64,000 bases of DNA from Paraburkholderia hayleyella (GTDB taxonomy: Bacteria > Pseudomonadota > Gammaproteobacteria > Burkholderiales > Burkholderiaceae): positions 1,612,001 to 1,676,000 of the forward strand of contig NZ_QPES01000001.1 of the NCBI RefSeq assembly GCF_009455685.1, in the 5' to 3' direction. Below the pieces are notes generated by a model. It did not search any database. It saw only the letters and a list, made by a program, of their open reading frames with translations, and was not told the origin of the DNA. Shown here in pieces: positions 44,380 through 53,906 of the stretch. The translations under genes were made by a program, and so were the position numbers. Numbering within the stretch: position 1 is the first letter of the stretch; each line of letters opens with the position of its first letter.

Positions 44380-46323
44380 TTAGCCGATTTGTTCCAGTTC
44401 CTCGTGGATCTCAAGCCACTCAGCTTCGAGCGTTTCCAGCCGCGAGGCGATGTCCGCCTGGCGCCGGATGGTTTCGGTCAGACGGGTTTTCTGCTCCGCC
44501 TCATAACTGGCGGGATCGGCCACGATGCCGTCGAGTATCGTTTTCTCGCTATTGAGCGCGTCCATTTCTTTTTCGATTTTGCCGATCCGGTTTTGCAAGG
44601 GTTTTTTCAGGTGCGCCAGTTTTTGCCGCGTTTGAGCGTCCTGACGCCGTTGCTCCTTGCGCTTCGGGCCCGTCTCCACGTCGTTTGCGTTCGCGGCGCT
44701 CAAGCCGCTGCCGCTCGCCTTGAGCGCCGCCCGCTGTGCTGCCGCGTGTTGCAGCAGCCAGTCACGATAATCGTCGAGATCGCCGTCGAACGGCTGCAGG
44801 CGGTGCTGGGCGACCAGCATGAACTGATCGGTCGTGGCGCGCAGCAGATGGCGGTCATGGGACACCAGGATCAGCGTGCCTTCGAACTGCGCCAGCGCCA
44901 TGGTCAAGGCGTGCCGCGTTTCGAGATCGAGGTGATTGGTCGGCTCGTCGAGCAAAAGCAGGTTGGGCTTTTGCCAGATGATCAGCGCGAGGGCGAGCCG
45001 GGCTTTCTCTCCGCCTGAAAAAGGCGCGATGGCGCTGGTGGCCATTTCGCCGGAGAAATTAAAGCTGCCGAGAAAGTCGCGCAGTTCCTGCTCCCGCGTA
45101 TCCGGCGCGAGCCGCACCAGATGTTGCAGCGGGGATTCGGCCGGGCGCAGGGTTTCGAGCTGGTGCTGGGCAAAGTAGCCGATGCGCAGGCCACGGCCTG
45201 CGCGCACCTCGCCACCGAGCGGCGCAAGCGTGCCCGCCAGCGTTTTGATGAGGGTCGATTTACCTTGACCGTTGGCGCCCAGCAGGCCGATCCGTTGACC
45301 GTTCTGAATAGACAGCGTGACCTGTTCGACGATCGGCACCTCGCCGTCTTCGGTGCGATAGCCGCAGCGGACATCTTCCAGCACCAGCATCGGATTGGGC
45401 GCGGCGTCGGGCGTGCGGAACTCGAAGGTGAAGGGCGAGGCCGCGTGGGCGGGCGCGATCAGTTCCATTTTTTCGAGCGCCTTCATCCGGCTTTGCGCCT
45501 GGCGGGCTTTGGAAGCCTTGGCCTTGAAGCGGTCGATAAAGCTTTGCAGATGAGCGACGGTTTTTTGCTGCTTTTGATAAGCGCTTTGCTGGAGCGCCAG
45601 ATGCTGCGCACGCAGGATTTCGAACTGTGAGTAGTTGCCGCCGTAGCGTTTGATCTGCTGTTGTTCCAGATGCAGCGTCACATTGCAGACCGAATCGAGG
45701 AATTCGCGGTCGTGTGAGATCACGATCAGCGTGCCGGGATAGCGATGCAACCAATCTTCCAGCCAGACGATGGCGTCGAGATCCAGGTGGTTGGTGGGTT
45801 CGTCGAGCAGCAGCAAATCCGAGCGGCACATGAGCGCCTGCGCCAGATTGAGCCGCATGCGCCAGCCACCGGAAAACTGGCTCACGTTTTCAAGGGTTTG
45901 CTCGAGCGTGAAGCCGAGGCCCAGCAGCAAGGTTTGCGCGCGGGCGGGGGCGGTGTAGCCGTCGGCATCGGCGAAGGCCGTGTGGGCTTCGGCCTCGGCC
46001 GCGCCATCGTGCGCGGCGGCGGCCGCCGCGATGCGCGCCTCGATTGCGCGCAATGCGGCATCGCCGTCGAGCGTATAGGCCAACGCGGTTTGTTCGACGG
46101 CTGGGGTTTCTTGCGCGACGTGGGCGATTTGCCACGAGGGAGGGAGTGAAAAATCGCCCGCATCGGCGTGCAGCTCACCTAGCAGCACGCTAAAGAGTGT
46201 GGATTTGCCCGCGCCGTTGGCGCCGATAAGACCGGCTTTTTCGCCAGGATTGAGCGCAAATGTGGTGTGCTCGAAGAGCGGCTTGGTGCCGCGTGCAAGG
46301 CTGAACTGGCTAAAACGGATCAC
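44380..46323 (-). CDS. ABC-F family ATPase (YheS-like)
   Basis: Soluble ribosome-associated ABC-F protein with two ATPase domains, 647 residues. Walker A sites are GANGAGKST and GANGQGKST. Signatures are VSQFSGGWRMRLNLAQAL and FSGGEKARLALAL. Walker B are LLLLDEPTNHLDLDAI and LLLLDEPTNHLDLETR. The linker between domains holds FIDRFKAKASKARQAQSR. The C-terminal 130 residues are a charged coiled coil ending EWLEIHEELEQIG. ABC-F proteins help stalled ribosomes or give drug resistance; this subtype's role is unknown. It is convergent with radA. Confidence 0.93.
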   Translation of the reverse strand: MIRFSQFSLARGTKPLFEHTTFALNPGEKAGLIGANGAGKSTLFSVLLGELHADAGDFSLPPSWQIAHVAQETPAVEQTALAYTLDGDAALRAIEARIAAAAAAHDGAAEAEAHTAFADADGYTAPARAQTLLLGLGFTLEQTLENVSQFSGGWRMRLNLAQALMCRSDLLLLDEPTNHLDLDAIVWLEDWLHRYPGTLIVISHDREFLDSVCNVTLHLEQQQIKRYGGNYSQFEILRAQHLALQQSAYQKQQKTVAHLQSFIDRFKAKASKARQAQSRMKALEKMELIAPAHAASPFTFEFRTPDAAPNPMLVLEDVRCGYRTEDGEVPIVEQVTLSIQNGQRIGLLGANGQGKSTLIKTLAGTLAPLGGEVRAGRGLRIGYFAQHQLETLRPAESPLQHLVRLAPDTREQELRDFLGSFNFSGEMATSAIAPFSGGEKARLALALIIWQKPNLLLLDEPTNHLDLETRHALTMALAQFEGTLILVSHDRHLLRATTDQFMLVAQHRLQPFDGDLDDYRDWLLQHAAAQRAALKASGSGLSAANANDVETGPKRKEQRRQDAQTRQKLAHLKKPLQNRIGKIEKEMDALNSEKTILDGIVADPASYEAEQKTRLTETIRRQADIASRLETLEAEWLEIHEELEQIG

Positions 46324-46457
46324 AGGAAGGCCGACTTGGAAAAAGCGCTATTTTAGACTGCGCGGCAACAGGCCGCGACTAGCCATTGGGTCTCGTCCAT
46401 CCGGCCGAATGTCGTACATGTTTTTTTACCCTAGACTGACGTTTTTCCGGAGCCCCT

Positions 46458-46967
46458 ATGTCCCCTATGCCCCCTACATCTTCTGCTGATTCGCCCATTT
46501 ATTCTTTTAGCGCCCGCACGCTGGGCGGCGAGACGGTCAACCTCGAGCAGTACCGCGGCAAGGTGCTGCTGATTGTCAACACCGCGAGCGAGTGTGGTTT
46601 TACGCCCCAGTACGCGGGGCTGCAAAAACTGCACGACACCTACGCGGCGCGCGGTCTGGCGGTTTTGGCTTTTCCCTGCAACCAGTTCGGCAAACAGGAG
46701 CCGGGTGACGCCGCGCAAATCGGCAGCTTTTGCGCCAAGAACTATGGCGTGTCGTTTGCGCTGTTCGACAAAATCGAGGTCAATGGGGCCCATGCGCATC
46801 CGTTGTACCGCTATCTGACGCAAGAAGCCCCCGGCTTGCTGGGGCTCGAAGCCATCAAGTGGAATTTCACCAAGTTTCTGGTTAACCGCGATGCGACGGT
46901 GATTACGCGCTATGCGCCGCTGACCAAACCGGAGGCGCTGGCGGTGGATATTGAGCAATGCTTGTAG
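46458..46967 (+). CDS. Glutathione peroxidase-like thiol peroxidase
   Basis: 169 residues with the peroxidatic C46 in NTASECGFTPQYAGL (Cys in place of selenocysteine), glutamine in FPCNQFGKQEPG and tryptophan in IKWNFTKFLVNRD. The region FGKQEPGDAAQI is typical of bacterial GPx, which often use thioredoxin rather than glutathione. The ATG 46458 follows CCGGAG. It is divergent from the ABC-F gene. Confidence 0.95.
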   Translation: MSPMPPTSSADSPIYSFSARTLGGETVNLEQYRGKVLLIVNTASECGFTPQYAGLQKLHDTYAARGLAVLAFPCNQFGKQEPGDAAQIGSFCAKNYGVSFALFDKIEVNGAHAHPLYRYLTQEAPGLLGLEAIKWNFTKFLVNRDATVITRYAPLTKPEALAVDIEQCL

Positions 46968-47079
46968 GAGAAGGTGGGGGGCATGAGAGGGTTGGCGTCA
47001 CCGCCCAGTCAGACAATCAGGGTAGACAGCCAGGGGAGCCCAAGTCCGGCCGCCCTTGGCCCTCATCATCCCGGTGCCC

Positions 47080-48516
47080 TCACAACAGCGGCGCAAACAG
47101 CCGCGCCAGATGCATCGCCATGCGCCGCCAGCCAGGGGCTTTGCGATATTCATCTGAATTGATTTCAAGCGCCTGGCTGAAGTCATGCAGCAGCATCGTT
47201 TCGACTTCAGCGGCAAAATGCCGGTCCACCGTGAGCACCATGATTTCGAAGTTCAGCCGCAGCGAGCGGTTGTCGAGATTGGCGCTGCCGATAGCCGCCG
47301 CCACGCTGTCGATCAGGATCACTTTTTGGTGCAAAAAGCCTGGCTGATAGCGAAAAATCCGTACCCCTGCACAGACGGAATCGAAGGCATAGAGCTTCGA
47401 TGCCTCGAATACCACCCGATGGTCACGGCGGCACGGAATCAGGATGCGCACGTCCACGCCACGCAATACCGCCAGCCGGAGCGCGGCAAACACCGCCTCA
47501 TCCGGCACCAGGTAAGGCGTGGTGAGCCAGATCCGTTCACGGGCGGCGCTGATCGCTTCGACCAGAAAGAGCGAGCCGGTTTCTTGCTGGTCCGCCGGGC
47601 CACTGGCCATCACGAGACAGTGCATCGGGCCGCTCACGTCATCGGGCGCACTCGGCTCGAATGACAACTGCTGGCGTGTCGCCCAATGCCAGTCCTCGCT
47701 GAAAATCACCTGGATCGCCGCGACGGCTGGGCCGCGCACTTCAATATGGGTATCGCGCCAGGGAGAGAGCGGTGGTTTGGCGCCGAGATACTCGACGCCG
47801 ACATTCAACCCGCCAACGAAACCCCGCTTGCCGTCCACCACGACAATCTTGCGGTGATTGCGAAAGTTGAGCTGGAAGCGGTTGACGAAGCGCCGCGTCG
47901 AAAACGGATGGGTTTCCACGCCGCCTGCGCGCAACGCCGCGATATAGCTATGCGGCAGATCGAAACTGCCGATGCTGTCGTACAGGAAGTAAACCCGCAC
48001 GCCCTCCGCGGCACGTGCCAGCAGCGCATCCTTGAGCATCGCGCCGAGCGCATCGTCGCGCACGATAAAAAACTGCACGATGATGTAGCGGCGCGCCTCG
48101 GCAATGGCCTCGAAGATCGCGCTGAATGTGGCTTCGCCGTTTACGAGCGTGCGCACTGAATTGCCGCTCAAAAAGGGCATGCCCGCCAGGCGGGTGAGCG
48201 AACGTACCAGCGAGTGGCCGAGATCGGCGGCGGGCTGGCCGAAGGTGGAGGTATGCGCGCTCCATTCGTCCTGATGCTGCTGCCAGCGTAAGGTTTCGCG
48301 TCCGGCGTGCGGCACGTCGTCATAACCGGTGAAGCGGCTGCGTCCGAGAAACAGATACGGCACCAGCGTCAGGTAAGGCATGGCGACCAGTGACACGGCC
48401 CAGGCGACAGCGCCCTGCGAGGTGCGGGTGTGCAAGATGGCGTGGCAGGCGGCGAGCATCCCAAGCAGATGCGCGAGTGCCACAAGCGGGGCGAGATGAA
48501 GCAAATCGTATTTCAT
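47080..48516 (-). CDS. cls: Cardiolipin synthase (phospholipase D family)
   Basis: Joins two phosphatidylglycerol molecules at the inner membrane. I start at 48516 (478 residues), where two N-terminal helices appear (LVALAHLLGMLAACHAIL; VAWAVSLVAMPYLTLVPYLF); the upstream frame is unconserved. Two HKD motifs: NHRKIVVVDGKRGFVGG and FLHQKVILIDSVAAAIGSAN, the second with SANLDNRS. The CDP-independent Cls family usually has this two-TM plus two-PLD layout. Confidence 0.93.
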   Translation of the reverse strand: MKYDLLHLAPLVALAHLLGMLAACHAILHTRTSQGAVAWAVSLVAMPYLTLVPYLFLGRSRFTGYDDVPHAGRETLRWQQHQDEWSAHTSTFGQPAADLGHSLVRSLTRLAGMPFLSGNSVRTLVNGEATFSAIFEAIAEARRYIIVQFFIVRDDALGAMLKDALLARAAEGVRVYFLYDSIGSFDLPHSYIAALRAGGVETHPFSTRRFVNRFQLNFRNHRKIVVVDGKRGFVGGLNVGVEYLGAKPPLSPWRDTHIEVRGPAVAAIQVIFSEDWHWATRQQLSFEPSAPDDVSGPMHCLVMASGPADQQETGSLFLVEAISAARERIWLTTPYLVPDEAVFAALRLAVLRGVDVRILIPCRRDHRVVFEASKLYAFDSVCAGVRIFRYQPGFLHQKVILIDSVAAAIGSANLDNRSLRLNFEIMVLTVDRHFAAEVETMLLHDFSQALEINSDEYRKAPGWRRMAMHLARLFAPLL

Positions 48517-48644
48517 AGGCGTGCCGGAACCTCCAGAAACATGCCGCCGGCAGGGCGCTCGGAGCACATCGCGCATCTTACCGAATGCCCCGCAGGATTG
48601 ACGCGCGCGCGGCACCCGCCATGAAGGCCCCGCGGCGTCAGCCC

Positions 48645-49529
48645 CTAGCGCGGCAGGTCGCTCGCCTGAAGCAGAAACACGTTGTCGTCGCCCGCGCTGG
48701 TCGACAGCCAGACCAGATCGAGCCCGCCAAACGCGGCTTCGACATGGGCGCGCTCGTTGCCGATCTCGATGACCAAAATACCGTCTTCCGTGAGCCAGTC
48801 GCGGGCGCGCGTGATGATTCGCCGCACCACATCCATGCCATCCGCGCCGCCGGCCAGCGCCATTTCGGGCTCGTGCCGGTATTCCTCGGGCAAGACCTGC
48901 ATCGAGGCGCTATTGACATACGGCGGGTTCGCCAAGATCACGTCATAGCGCCGAGGCGCGAGCGGGGCGAACAGATCGCCTTCGAAAAGCGCAATCCGTT
49001 CATCGAGCCCGTAGGTTTCGACGTTCAGCGCTGCGACTTCGAGTGCCGCGGGCGACAGATCCACGGCGTCGATATCCGCGTTTGGAAAAGCCTCGGCAGC
49101 GAGAATCGCCAGGCACCCCGAGCCGGTGCATAACTCGAGCACGGCGCTGACATGGTCCGGATCGCTGACATAGGGCTGAAGGCCATCGTTTAACAGTTCG
49201 CCGATAAACGAGCGCGGCACGATCACGCGTTCATCGACGAAAAACCGCACGCCGTGCATCCATGCCTCCTGGGTGATGTAAGCGGCGGGTATGCGGTCGG
49301 TGGCGCGCCGCTCGATCACGTTGAGCACGGTGTCGATTTCCTCGGGACGCAGGTGCGCGTCCAGAAAGGGGTCGAGCAAATCGAGCGGTAGATGCAGCGT
49401 ATGCAAGATCAGATACGCCGCCTCGTCATAGGCGTTGGCGCAGCCGTGGCCGAAGGCCAGCTCCGCCTGGTTGAAACGGGTCACGGCGAAGCGCAGCAGG
49501 TCGCGGATCGTGGAAAACGGTTGATTCAT
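48645..49529 (-). CDS. prmB: 50S ribosomal protein L3 glutamine methyltransferase
   Basis: N5-glutamine methyltransferase modifying ribosomal protein L3. The 294 residues have the SAM-binding ELCTGSGCLAILAAEAFPNA and the catalytic VILANPPYVN motif (NPPY) that distinguishes glutamine methyltransferases. The N-terminal helical domain includes AYLILHTLHLPLDLLD. The PrmB assignment over the paralogue PrmC rests on the N-terminal domain and VIVPRSFIGELL. Confidence 0.93.
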   Translation of the reverse strand: MNQPFSTIRDLLRFAVTRFNQAELAFGHGCANAYDEAAYLILHTLHLPLDLLDPFLDAHLRPEEIDTVLNVIERRATDRIPAAYITQEAWMHGVRFFVDERVIVPRSFIGELLNDGLQPYVSDPDHVSAVLELCTGSGCLAILAAEAFPNADIDAVDLSPAALEVAALNVETYGLDERIALFEGDLFAPLAPRRYDVILANPPYVNSASMQVLPEEYRHEPEMALAGGADGMDVVRRIITRARDWLTEDGILVIEIGNERAHVEAAFGGLDLVWLSTSAGDDNVFLLQASDLPR

Positions 49530-49572
49530 GGCAGACAGCGTCCTTCCTGGGTAATCAGGGTAATCAGGCTAA

Positions 49573-50724
49573 TCAGGCAACAAGTTGTTCGAGCACGCGG
49601 CGATAGATGTTTTTCAGTGGCTCGATAAAGGCGACGTCGATATGTTCGTCGATTTTGTGAATGCTGCCGTTAGGCGGACCAAATTCGATCACCTGGGGGC
49701 AGATGCGGGCGATAAAGCGTCCGTCCGACGTGCCGCCGGTGGTCGAGAGTTCCGGATAGAGGCCGGTTTCGGCGTGAATGGCGTGCTCCAGCGCACCCGA
49801 GAGCTCGCCGCGCGGGGTCAGGAACGGCAGGCCGCTCACGGTCCAGTGCAAGTCGTATTCGAGGCCGTGGCGCGCGAGGATGGCGGCCACGCGTTGTTGC
49901 AGGCCTTCCACGGTGCTGGCCGTCGAAAAGCGGAAGTTAAACAGCACCTCGGCATGGCCCGCGATGACATTGGTCGCGCCGGTGCCCGCATGGAGGTTCG
50001 AGACTTGCCAGGTGGTGGGGGGAAAGTATTCGTTGCCTTCGTCCCAGCGCTCAGCCACCAGTTCCGCGAGCGCGGGCGCGAGCAGGTGCACCGGGTTGCG
50101 CGCCAGATGCGGGTACGCGATATGGCCTTGCACGCCTTTGACGGTGAGCTTGCCCGACATCGACCCGCGCCGGCCGTTTTTCAGCATGTCGCCGAGCGTG
50201 ACGCTGGAGGTGGGTTCGCCAACGATGCAGTAATCGAGGCGCTCGCCGCGTGCCTGCAGGGCCTCGACCACCTTGACCGTGCCATCGGTGGCCGGGCCTT
50301 CTTCGTCGCTGGTGAGGAGAAACGCGAGCGTGCCGCGATGCGCGGGATGAGCCGCGACGAACTCTTCGCTGGCAACGACGAAGGCTGCCAGCGACGCTTT
50401 CATATCGGCGGCGCCGCGGCCGTAGAGCTTGCCGTCGCGGTGCGTGGGTTCGAAGGGGGGCGAGCGCCATTGTTCGAGCGGCCCGGTGGGGACGACATCG
50501 GTATGTCCGGCAAAGACGAGCAACTTGCCCTGGGCGGCGGAACCGGTGCCCGCCGTGCCGCGCTTGACGGCCCAGAGGTTGGTCACGCCGTGCGATTCGA
50601 GGGTCTCGCAGGTAAAGCCGAGCGCCGCGAGGCGCTCGCCCAGCAGCGCCTGGCAATGCTGGTCATCAGGCGTGACGGAGGCGCGGGCGATAAGTTGTTC
50701 GGTGAGGGCGAGTGTGCCTGACAT
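49573..50724 (-). CDS. dapE: Succinyl-diaminopimelate desuccinylase
   Basis: Zinc amidohydrolase of the lysine/mDAP pathway. I start at 50724 (MSGTLALTEQLIARASVTPDD), giving 383 residues; the frame upstream is unconserved. Metal and catalytic blocks include FAGHTDVVPTGPLEQW, RGAADMKASLAAFV, LLTSDEEGPATDGT and GGTSDGRFIARICPQVIEFG. It is the last gene of a dapD-ArsC-like-dapE cluster on the minus strand, with 125 bp before the ArsC-like stop. Confidence 0.96.
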   Translation of the reverse strand: MSGTLALTEQLIARASVTPDDQHCQALLGERLAALGFTCETLESHGVTNLWAVKRGTAGTGSAAQGKLLVFAGHTDVVPTGPLEQWRSPPFEPTHRDGKLYGRGAADMKASLAAFVVASEEFVAAHPAHRGTLAFLLTSDEEGPATDGTVKVVEALQARGERLDYCIVGEPTSSVTLGDMLKNGRRGSMSGKLTVKGVQGHIAYPHLARNPVHLLAPALAELVAERWDEGNEYFPPTTWQVSNLHAGTGATNVIAGHAEVLFNFRFSTASTVEGLQQRVAAILARHGLEYDLHWTVSGLPFLTPRGELSGALEHAIHAETGLYPELSTTGGTSDGRFIARICPQVIEFGPPNGSIHKIDEHIDVAFIEPLKNIYRRVLEQLVA

Positions 50725-50849
50725 GGATGGAGAGAAAAACGCTGGGCGGAATGAAAAAATGCCGGCACTCAGGGCCGGCGGCGGCATGGCGTGCGGACAC
50801 GCCCTGTACTGAACTGAACCGAAGCTTGCATGGAATGCCTGAAGCACGT

Positions 50850-51212
50850 TCAGGCAAACAGCGTGGCGTATTGCTCCGCCGAAAACCCCAATGCCTTGAC
50901 ACGGCCATTGACCACCACCACGGGCCGCTTGATGACCGACGGTTTGTGGATCATCAGTGCGATCGCGCCGGCCTCGGTATCGGCGGCAGCCTTCAGGTCA
51001 TCGGACAAACCCCGCCATGTGGTGCCGCGCCGGTTCAGCAGCGCCTCAAGCGAGACATCCTTGAGCCAGTCCTGCACGAGCGGGGCGGTGACTCCGGCCT
51101 TTTTGAAATCGTGAAACTCGAACTCGACACCGTGTTCTTCCAGCCAGACACGGGCTTTTTTCACGGTGTCGCAGTTCGGAATGCCATAGACGACCGTTTT
51201 GGGCGCGACCAT
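50850..51212 (-). CDS. ArsC/Spx-like protein (YffB type) between dapD and dapE
   Basis: 120 residues from ATG 51212, which overlaps the dapD stop by 4 bp. The thioredoxin-like fold begins TVVYGIPNCDTVKKARVWLE with a single active-site cysteine, followed by FEFHDFKKAGVT and the Arg-rich LLNRRGTTWRGL. The C-terminus has KPSVIKRPVVVVNGRVK. It resembles the glutathione-dependent YffB/ArsC family rather than a proven arsenate reductase. In E. coli yffB also precedes dapE, so the pairing is conserved. A redox role in DAP synthesis is unproven. Confidence 0.9.
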   Translation of the reverse strand: MVAPKTVVYGIPNCDTVKKARVWLEEHGVEFEFHDFKKAGVTAPLVQDWLKDVSLEALLNRRGTTWRGLSDDLKAAADTEAGAIALMIHKPSVIKRPVVVVNGRVKALGFSAEQYATLFA

Positions 51213-52042
51213 CAGTCGCCTCGCAGCAGTTCGTTGAGGCTGACCTTGGCCCGGGTTTGGGCATCGACCTTCTTGACGATCACCGCGCAATAGAGGCTGT
51301 ACGAACCATCCTGGGACGGCAGGTTGCCCGCCACCACCACCGAGCCGGCCGGAATGCGGCCATAGGTGACCGAGCCGGTGGCGCGGTCGTAAATCTTCGT
51401 GCTCTGGCCGAGATACACGCCCATCGAAATCACCGAGTTTTCTTCGACGATCACGCCTTCGACCACTTCGGAGCGCGCACCGATAAAGCAGTTGTCTTCG
51501 ATGATGACGGGGTTGGCTTGCAGCGGCTCCAGCACGCCGCCAATGCCCACGCCGCCCGACAGGTGCACGTTCTTGCCGATCTGCGCACATGACCCGACCG
51601 TAGCCCAGGTGTCGACCATCGTGCCTTCGTCGACGTAAGCGCCGATGTTGGTGTAAGACGGCATCAGCACCACGTTTTTACCAATGAAAGCACCCCGGCG
51701 CGCTATCGCGGGCGGCACGACGCGAAAGCCGCCCGCGGCGAAATCGGCGGCGCTGTAATGGGCGAACTTGGAGGGCACCTTGTCGTAGAACTGCGTGTAG
51801 CCGCCTGCGGGCATGACAGCGTTGTCTTCCAGACGAAACGACAGCAACACCGCTTTTTTCAGCCATTGATGCACGATCCATTCGCCGTTTTGCTTTTCGG
51901 CGACGCGCAGCGTGCCTTGATCGAGCGCTTCAAGCACATGGGCGACGGCTTCGCGCACTTCGGCGGGCGCGGCTTTCGGCGAGAGTTCGGCACGGTTGTC
52001 CCAGGCGGTGTCGATGATGAGCTGCAGGGAAGATTGCGACAT
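51212..52042 (-). CDS. dapD: Tetrahydrodipicolinate N-succinyltransferase
   Basis: Adds succinyl to tetrahydrodipicolinate in the DAP pathway. The 276 residues form a left-handed beta helix of hexapeptide repeats, visible as GAYVDEGTMVDTWATVGSCA, NVHLSGGVGIGGVLEP and CFIGARSEVVEGV. I choose the start MSQSSLQLIIDTAWDNRA (52042) by family similarity; an ATG seven codons upstream (52063) is possible, and neither has a clear ribosome-binding site. Confidence 0.95.
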   Translation of the reverse strand: MSQSSLQLIIDTAWDNRAELSPKAAPAEVREAVAHVLEALDQGTLRVAEKQNGEWIVHQWLKKAVLLSFRLEDNAVMPAGGYTQFYDKVPSKFAHYSAADFAAGGFRVVPPAIARRGAFIGKNVVLMPSYTNIGAYVDEGTMVDTWATVGSCAQIGKNVHLSGGVGIGGVLEPLQANPVIIEDNCFIGARSEVVEGVIVEENSVISMGVYLGQSTKIYDRATGSVTYGRIPAGSVVVAGNLPSQDGSYSLYCAVIVKKVDAQTRAKVSLNELLRGD

Positions 52043-52109
52043 AGAGGTGGCTTGCATGGGCATGTAAAAGGGAAAGAGGATGAACCGGGCGCGTCGGGGG
52101 CGGCGCGGT

Positions 52110-53336
52110 TCAGGCGATTGTCCGCGCCGGTAACGCGCGGCAGAAATCGACGATGCGTTGCGCGCCGCTCTGGCATTCGTCGCTGCCCGCGACCAGCGCC
52201 AGCCGCACGAACTGGCTGCCAGGATTGGTGCCGTGGGCCATGCGCGCCAGATAAGAGCCGGGCAAAACCGTCACATTATAGTCGGCGAACAAACGCTGGG
52301 CGAAGGCCGTATCGGTGAGCCCGGTGCGCGACACATCGGCCCACAGGTAAAACGCGGCGTCGGGCCAACGCACGTCCAGTACCTCGGCCAGCATCGGCGT
52401 GACGGTGTTGAACTTGTGCAGGTACTGCGCGCGGTTGTCGCGCACGTGGGTTTCATCGCCCCAGGCCGCGGTGCTGGCCGCCTGGTAGACCGGCGACAGC
52501 GCCGCGCCATGATAGGTGCGGTACAGCAAAAAACGCTTGAGCAGCGCAGCATCGCCCGCGACAAAGCCGGAGCGCATGCCTGGCACGTTCGAGCGCTTGG
52601 ACAGGCTGGAGAGGATCACCAGACGCTCAAAGTTCCGCCCAAGCTGCTGCGCGGCCTGCAGGGCGCCGAGCGGCGGCGCGGCTTCGTCGAAGTAGATTTC
52701 GGAATAACACTCGTCGGAGGCGATAACAAAGCCGTGCTGGTCCGACAGCGCGAAGAGTTCGCGCCAGTCATCCAGTGTCAGCACGGCTCCCGTCGGATTG
52801 CCCGGCGAGCAGACGTAGAGCAGTTGCGTGCGCGCCCAGATAGCCGCGGGCACCGCGGTGTAATCGCAGGCGAAATTGCGCGTCGGGTCGCTGTTGACGA
52901 AATAGGGCTCGGCGCCGGCCAGCAACGCGGCGCCTTCGTAGATTTGATAGAACGGGTTCGGACAGAGGACGACCGGCGGATTGAGCGCGCCTCGCGTCGG
53001 ATCGACCACCGTTTGCGCCAGCGAGAACAGTGCTTCGCGCGAACCCGCGACGGGCAGGACTTCGGTGAGCGGATCAAGCGCGCTCAGGTGATAGCGCTGC
53101 TTGAGCCAGCGCGCGATGGCTTCGCGCAGCGGCGCTGAACCTGCCGTGGCGGGATAGGCCGCGAGGCCGTCGAGCGACGCTACCACGGCCTCGCGGATCA
53201 GCGCCGGAGTGGGGTGCTTGGGCTCGCCAATGCCGAAGCTGACCGGCGTCAGATGGGCGGGCGGCACGATGCCCTGGAACAGCGCGCGAAGCTTTTCGAA
53301 GGGGTAAGGCTGGAGAGCGTCGAGTCGTGGATTCAC
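52110..53336 (-). CDS. dapC: Succinyldiaminopimelate transaminase
   Basis: PLP aminotransferase making N-succinyl-LL-DAP precursor from glutamate. The 408 residues carry fold-type-I features: CSPGNPTGAVLTLDDWREL, ASDECYSEIYFDE, PLP lysine in LSSLSKRSNVPGMRSGF and a C-terminal RLALVAGSDECQ. It lies at the 5' end of the dapC-dapD-ArsC-dapE set, with 67 bp between dapC and dapD. Confidence 0.94.
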   Translation of the reverse strand: MNPRLDALQPYPFEKLRALFQGIVPPAHLTPVSFGIGEPKHPTPALIREAVVASLDGLAAYPATAGSAPLREAIARWLKQRYHLSALDPLTEVLPVAGSREALFSLAQTVVDPTRGALNPPVVLCPNPFYQIYEGAALLAGAEPYFVNSDPTRNFACDYTAVPAAIWARTQLLYVCSPGNPTGAVLTLDDWRELFALSDQHGFVIASDECYSEIYFDEAAPPLGALQAAQQLGRNFERLVILSSLSKRSNVPGMRSGFVAGDAALLKRFLLYRTYHGAALSPVYQAASTAAWGDETHVRDNRAQYLHKFNTVTPMLAEVLDVRWPDAAFYLWADVSRTGLTDTAFAQRLFADYNVTVLPGSYLARMAHGTNPGSQFVRLALVAGSDECQSGAQRIVDFCRALPARTIA

Positions 53337-53906
53337 GGGGTTTACCGGGAAAAAGAAGAGGGAAGAGGCAAAAAGAGAAAGAGAAAGAGAGAAGGAGGCA
53401 AAAACTCAGGTAGAGGCGAAGCGTCAGGCGGCGAACGAAGCGGTTGATTCTGTTGATGGCCTGGGGGCGCGACGCGAGACACGAGACCTGATGCCGACCA
53501 TGAGGCCCACTTTGAGTGGCCGCTGCGCGGTAGTCGTTCCATGTGCCGTTGCCGCGTGCTTATTTAAGCTGCGGCGATTATAGCGTGGCGCTCTTCGGCG
53601 TCTTGGCGTTCCGCCGGATGCGGGACGCGGCGGGTAGCGTGTTTCATGCAAGCTTCGCCTGGGCCAAATCGGGTGTGCCGCACGTGTCGTACGCGTGCCG
53701 CACGCGGGCGTGAACGCAAGTCGGGCCAGAACGCGGGAAGGGCTCACGCTCGATGGTATGATTGCCGCTATTTTTAAGGCTCGGCGGCCAGTCCCGGGCC
53801 TTTAGCCGCGTGCCGCGCTGTGTCATGGGCCCCAAACTTGGGCTCTGAGCCGTGGGCAGTTCGTGAGTTCCCATTCACCGTCTTCAATTTAACCAGCGAT
53901 ATCGCC
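53337..53906. other. 570-bp divergent region between dapC and smc
   Basis: No gene supported. Next to dapC is a purine tract (about 53347-53405, G/A only for long stretches), which is a pyrimidine-rich leader in the dapC transcript. A TATGAT (53757-53762) may serve smc but lacks a good -35. The open frame 53820-53906 ahead of smc is not conserved. Confidence 0.5.

Noticed and set aside
49585..50721. 378-codon plus-strand frame opposite dapE
   Set aside because: Mirrors dapE; composition is that of an antisense frame.
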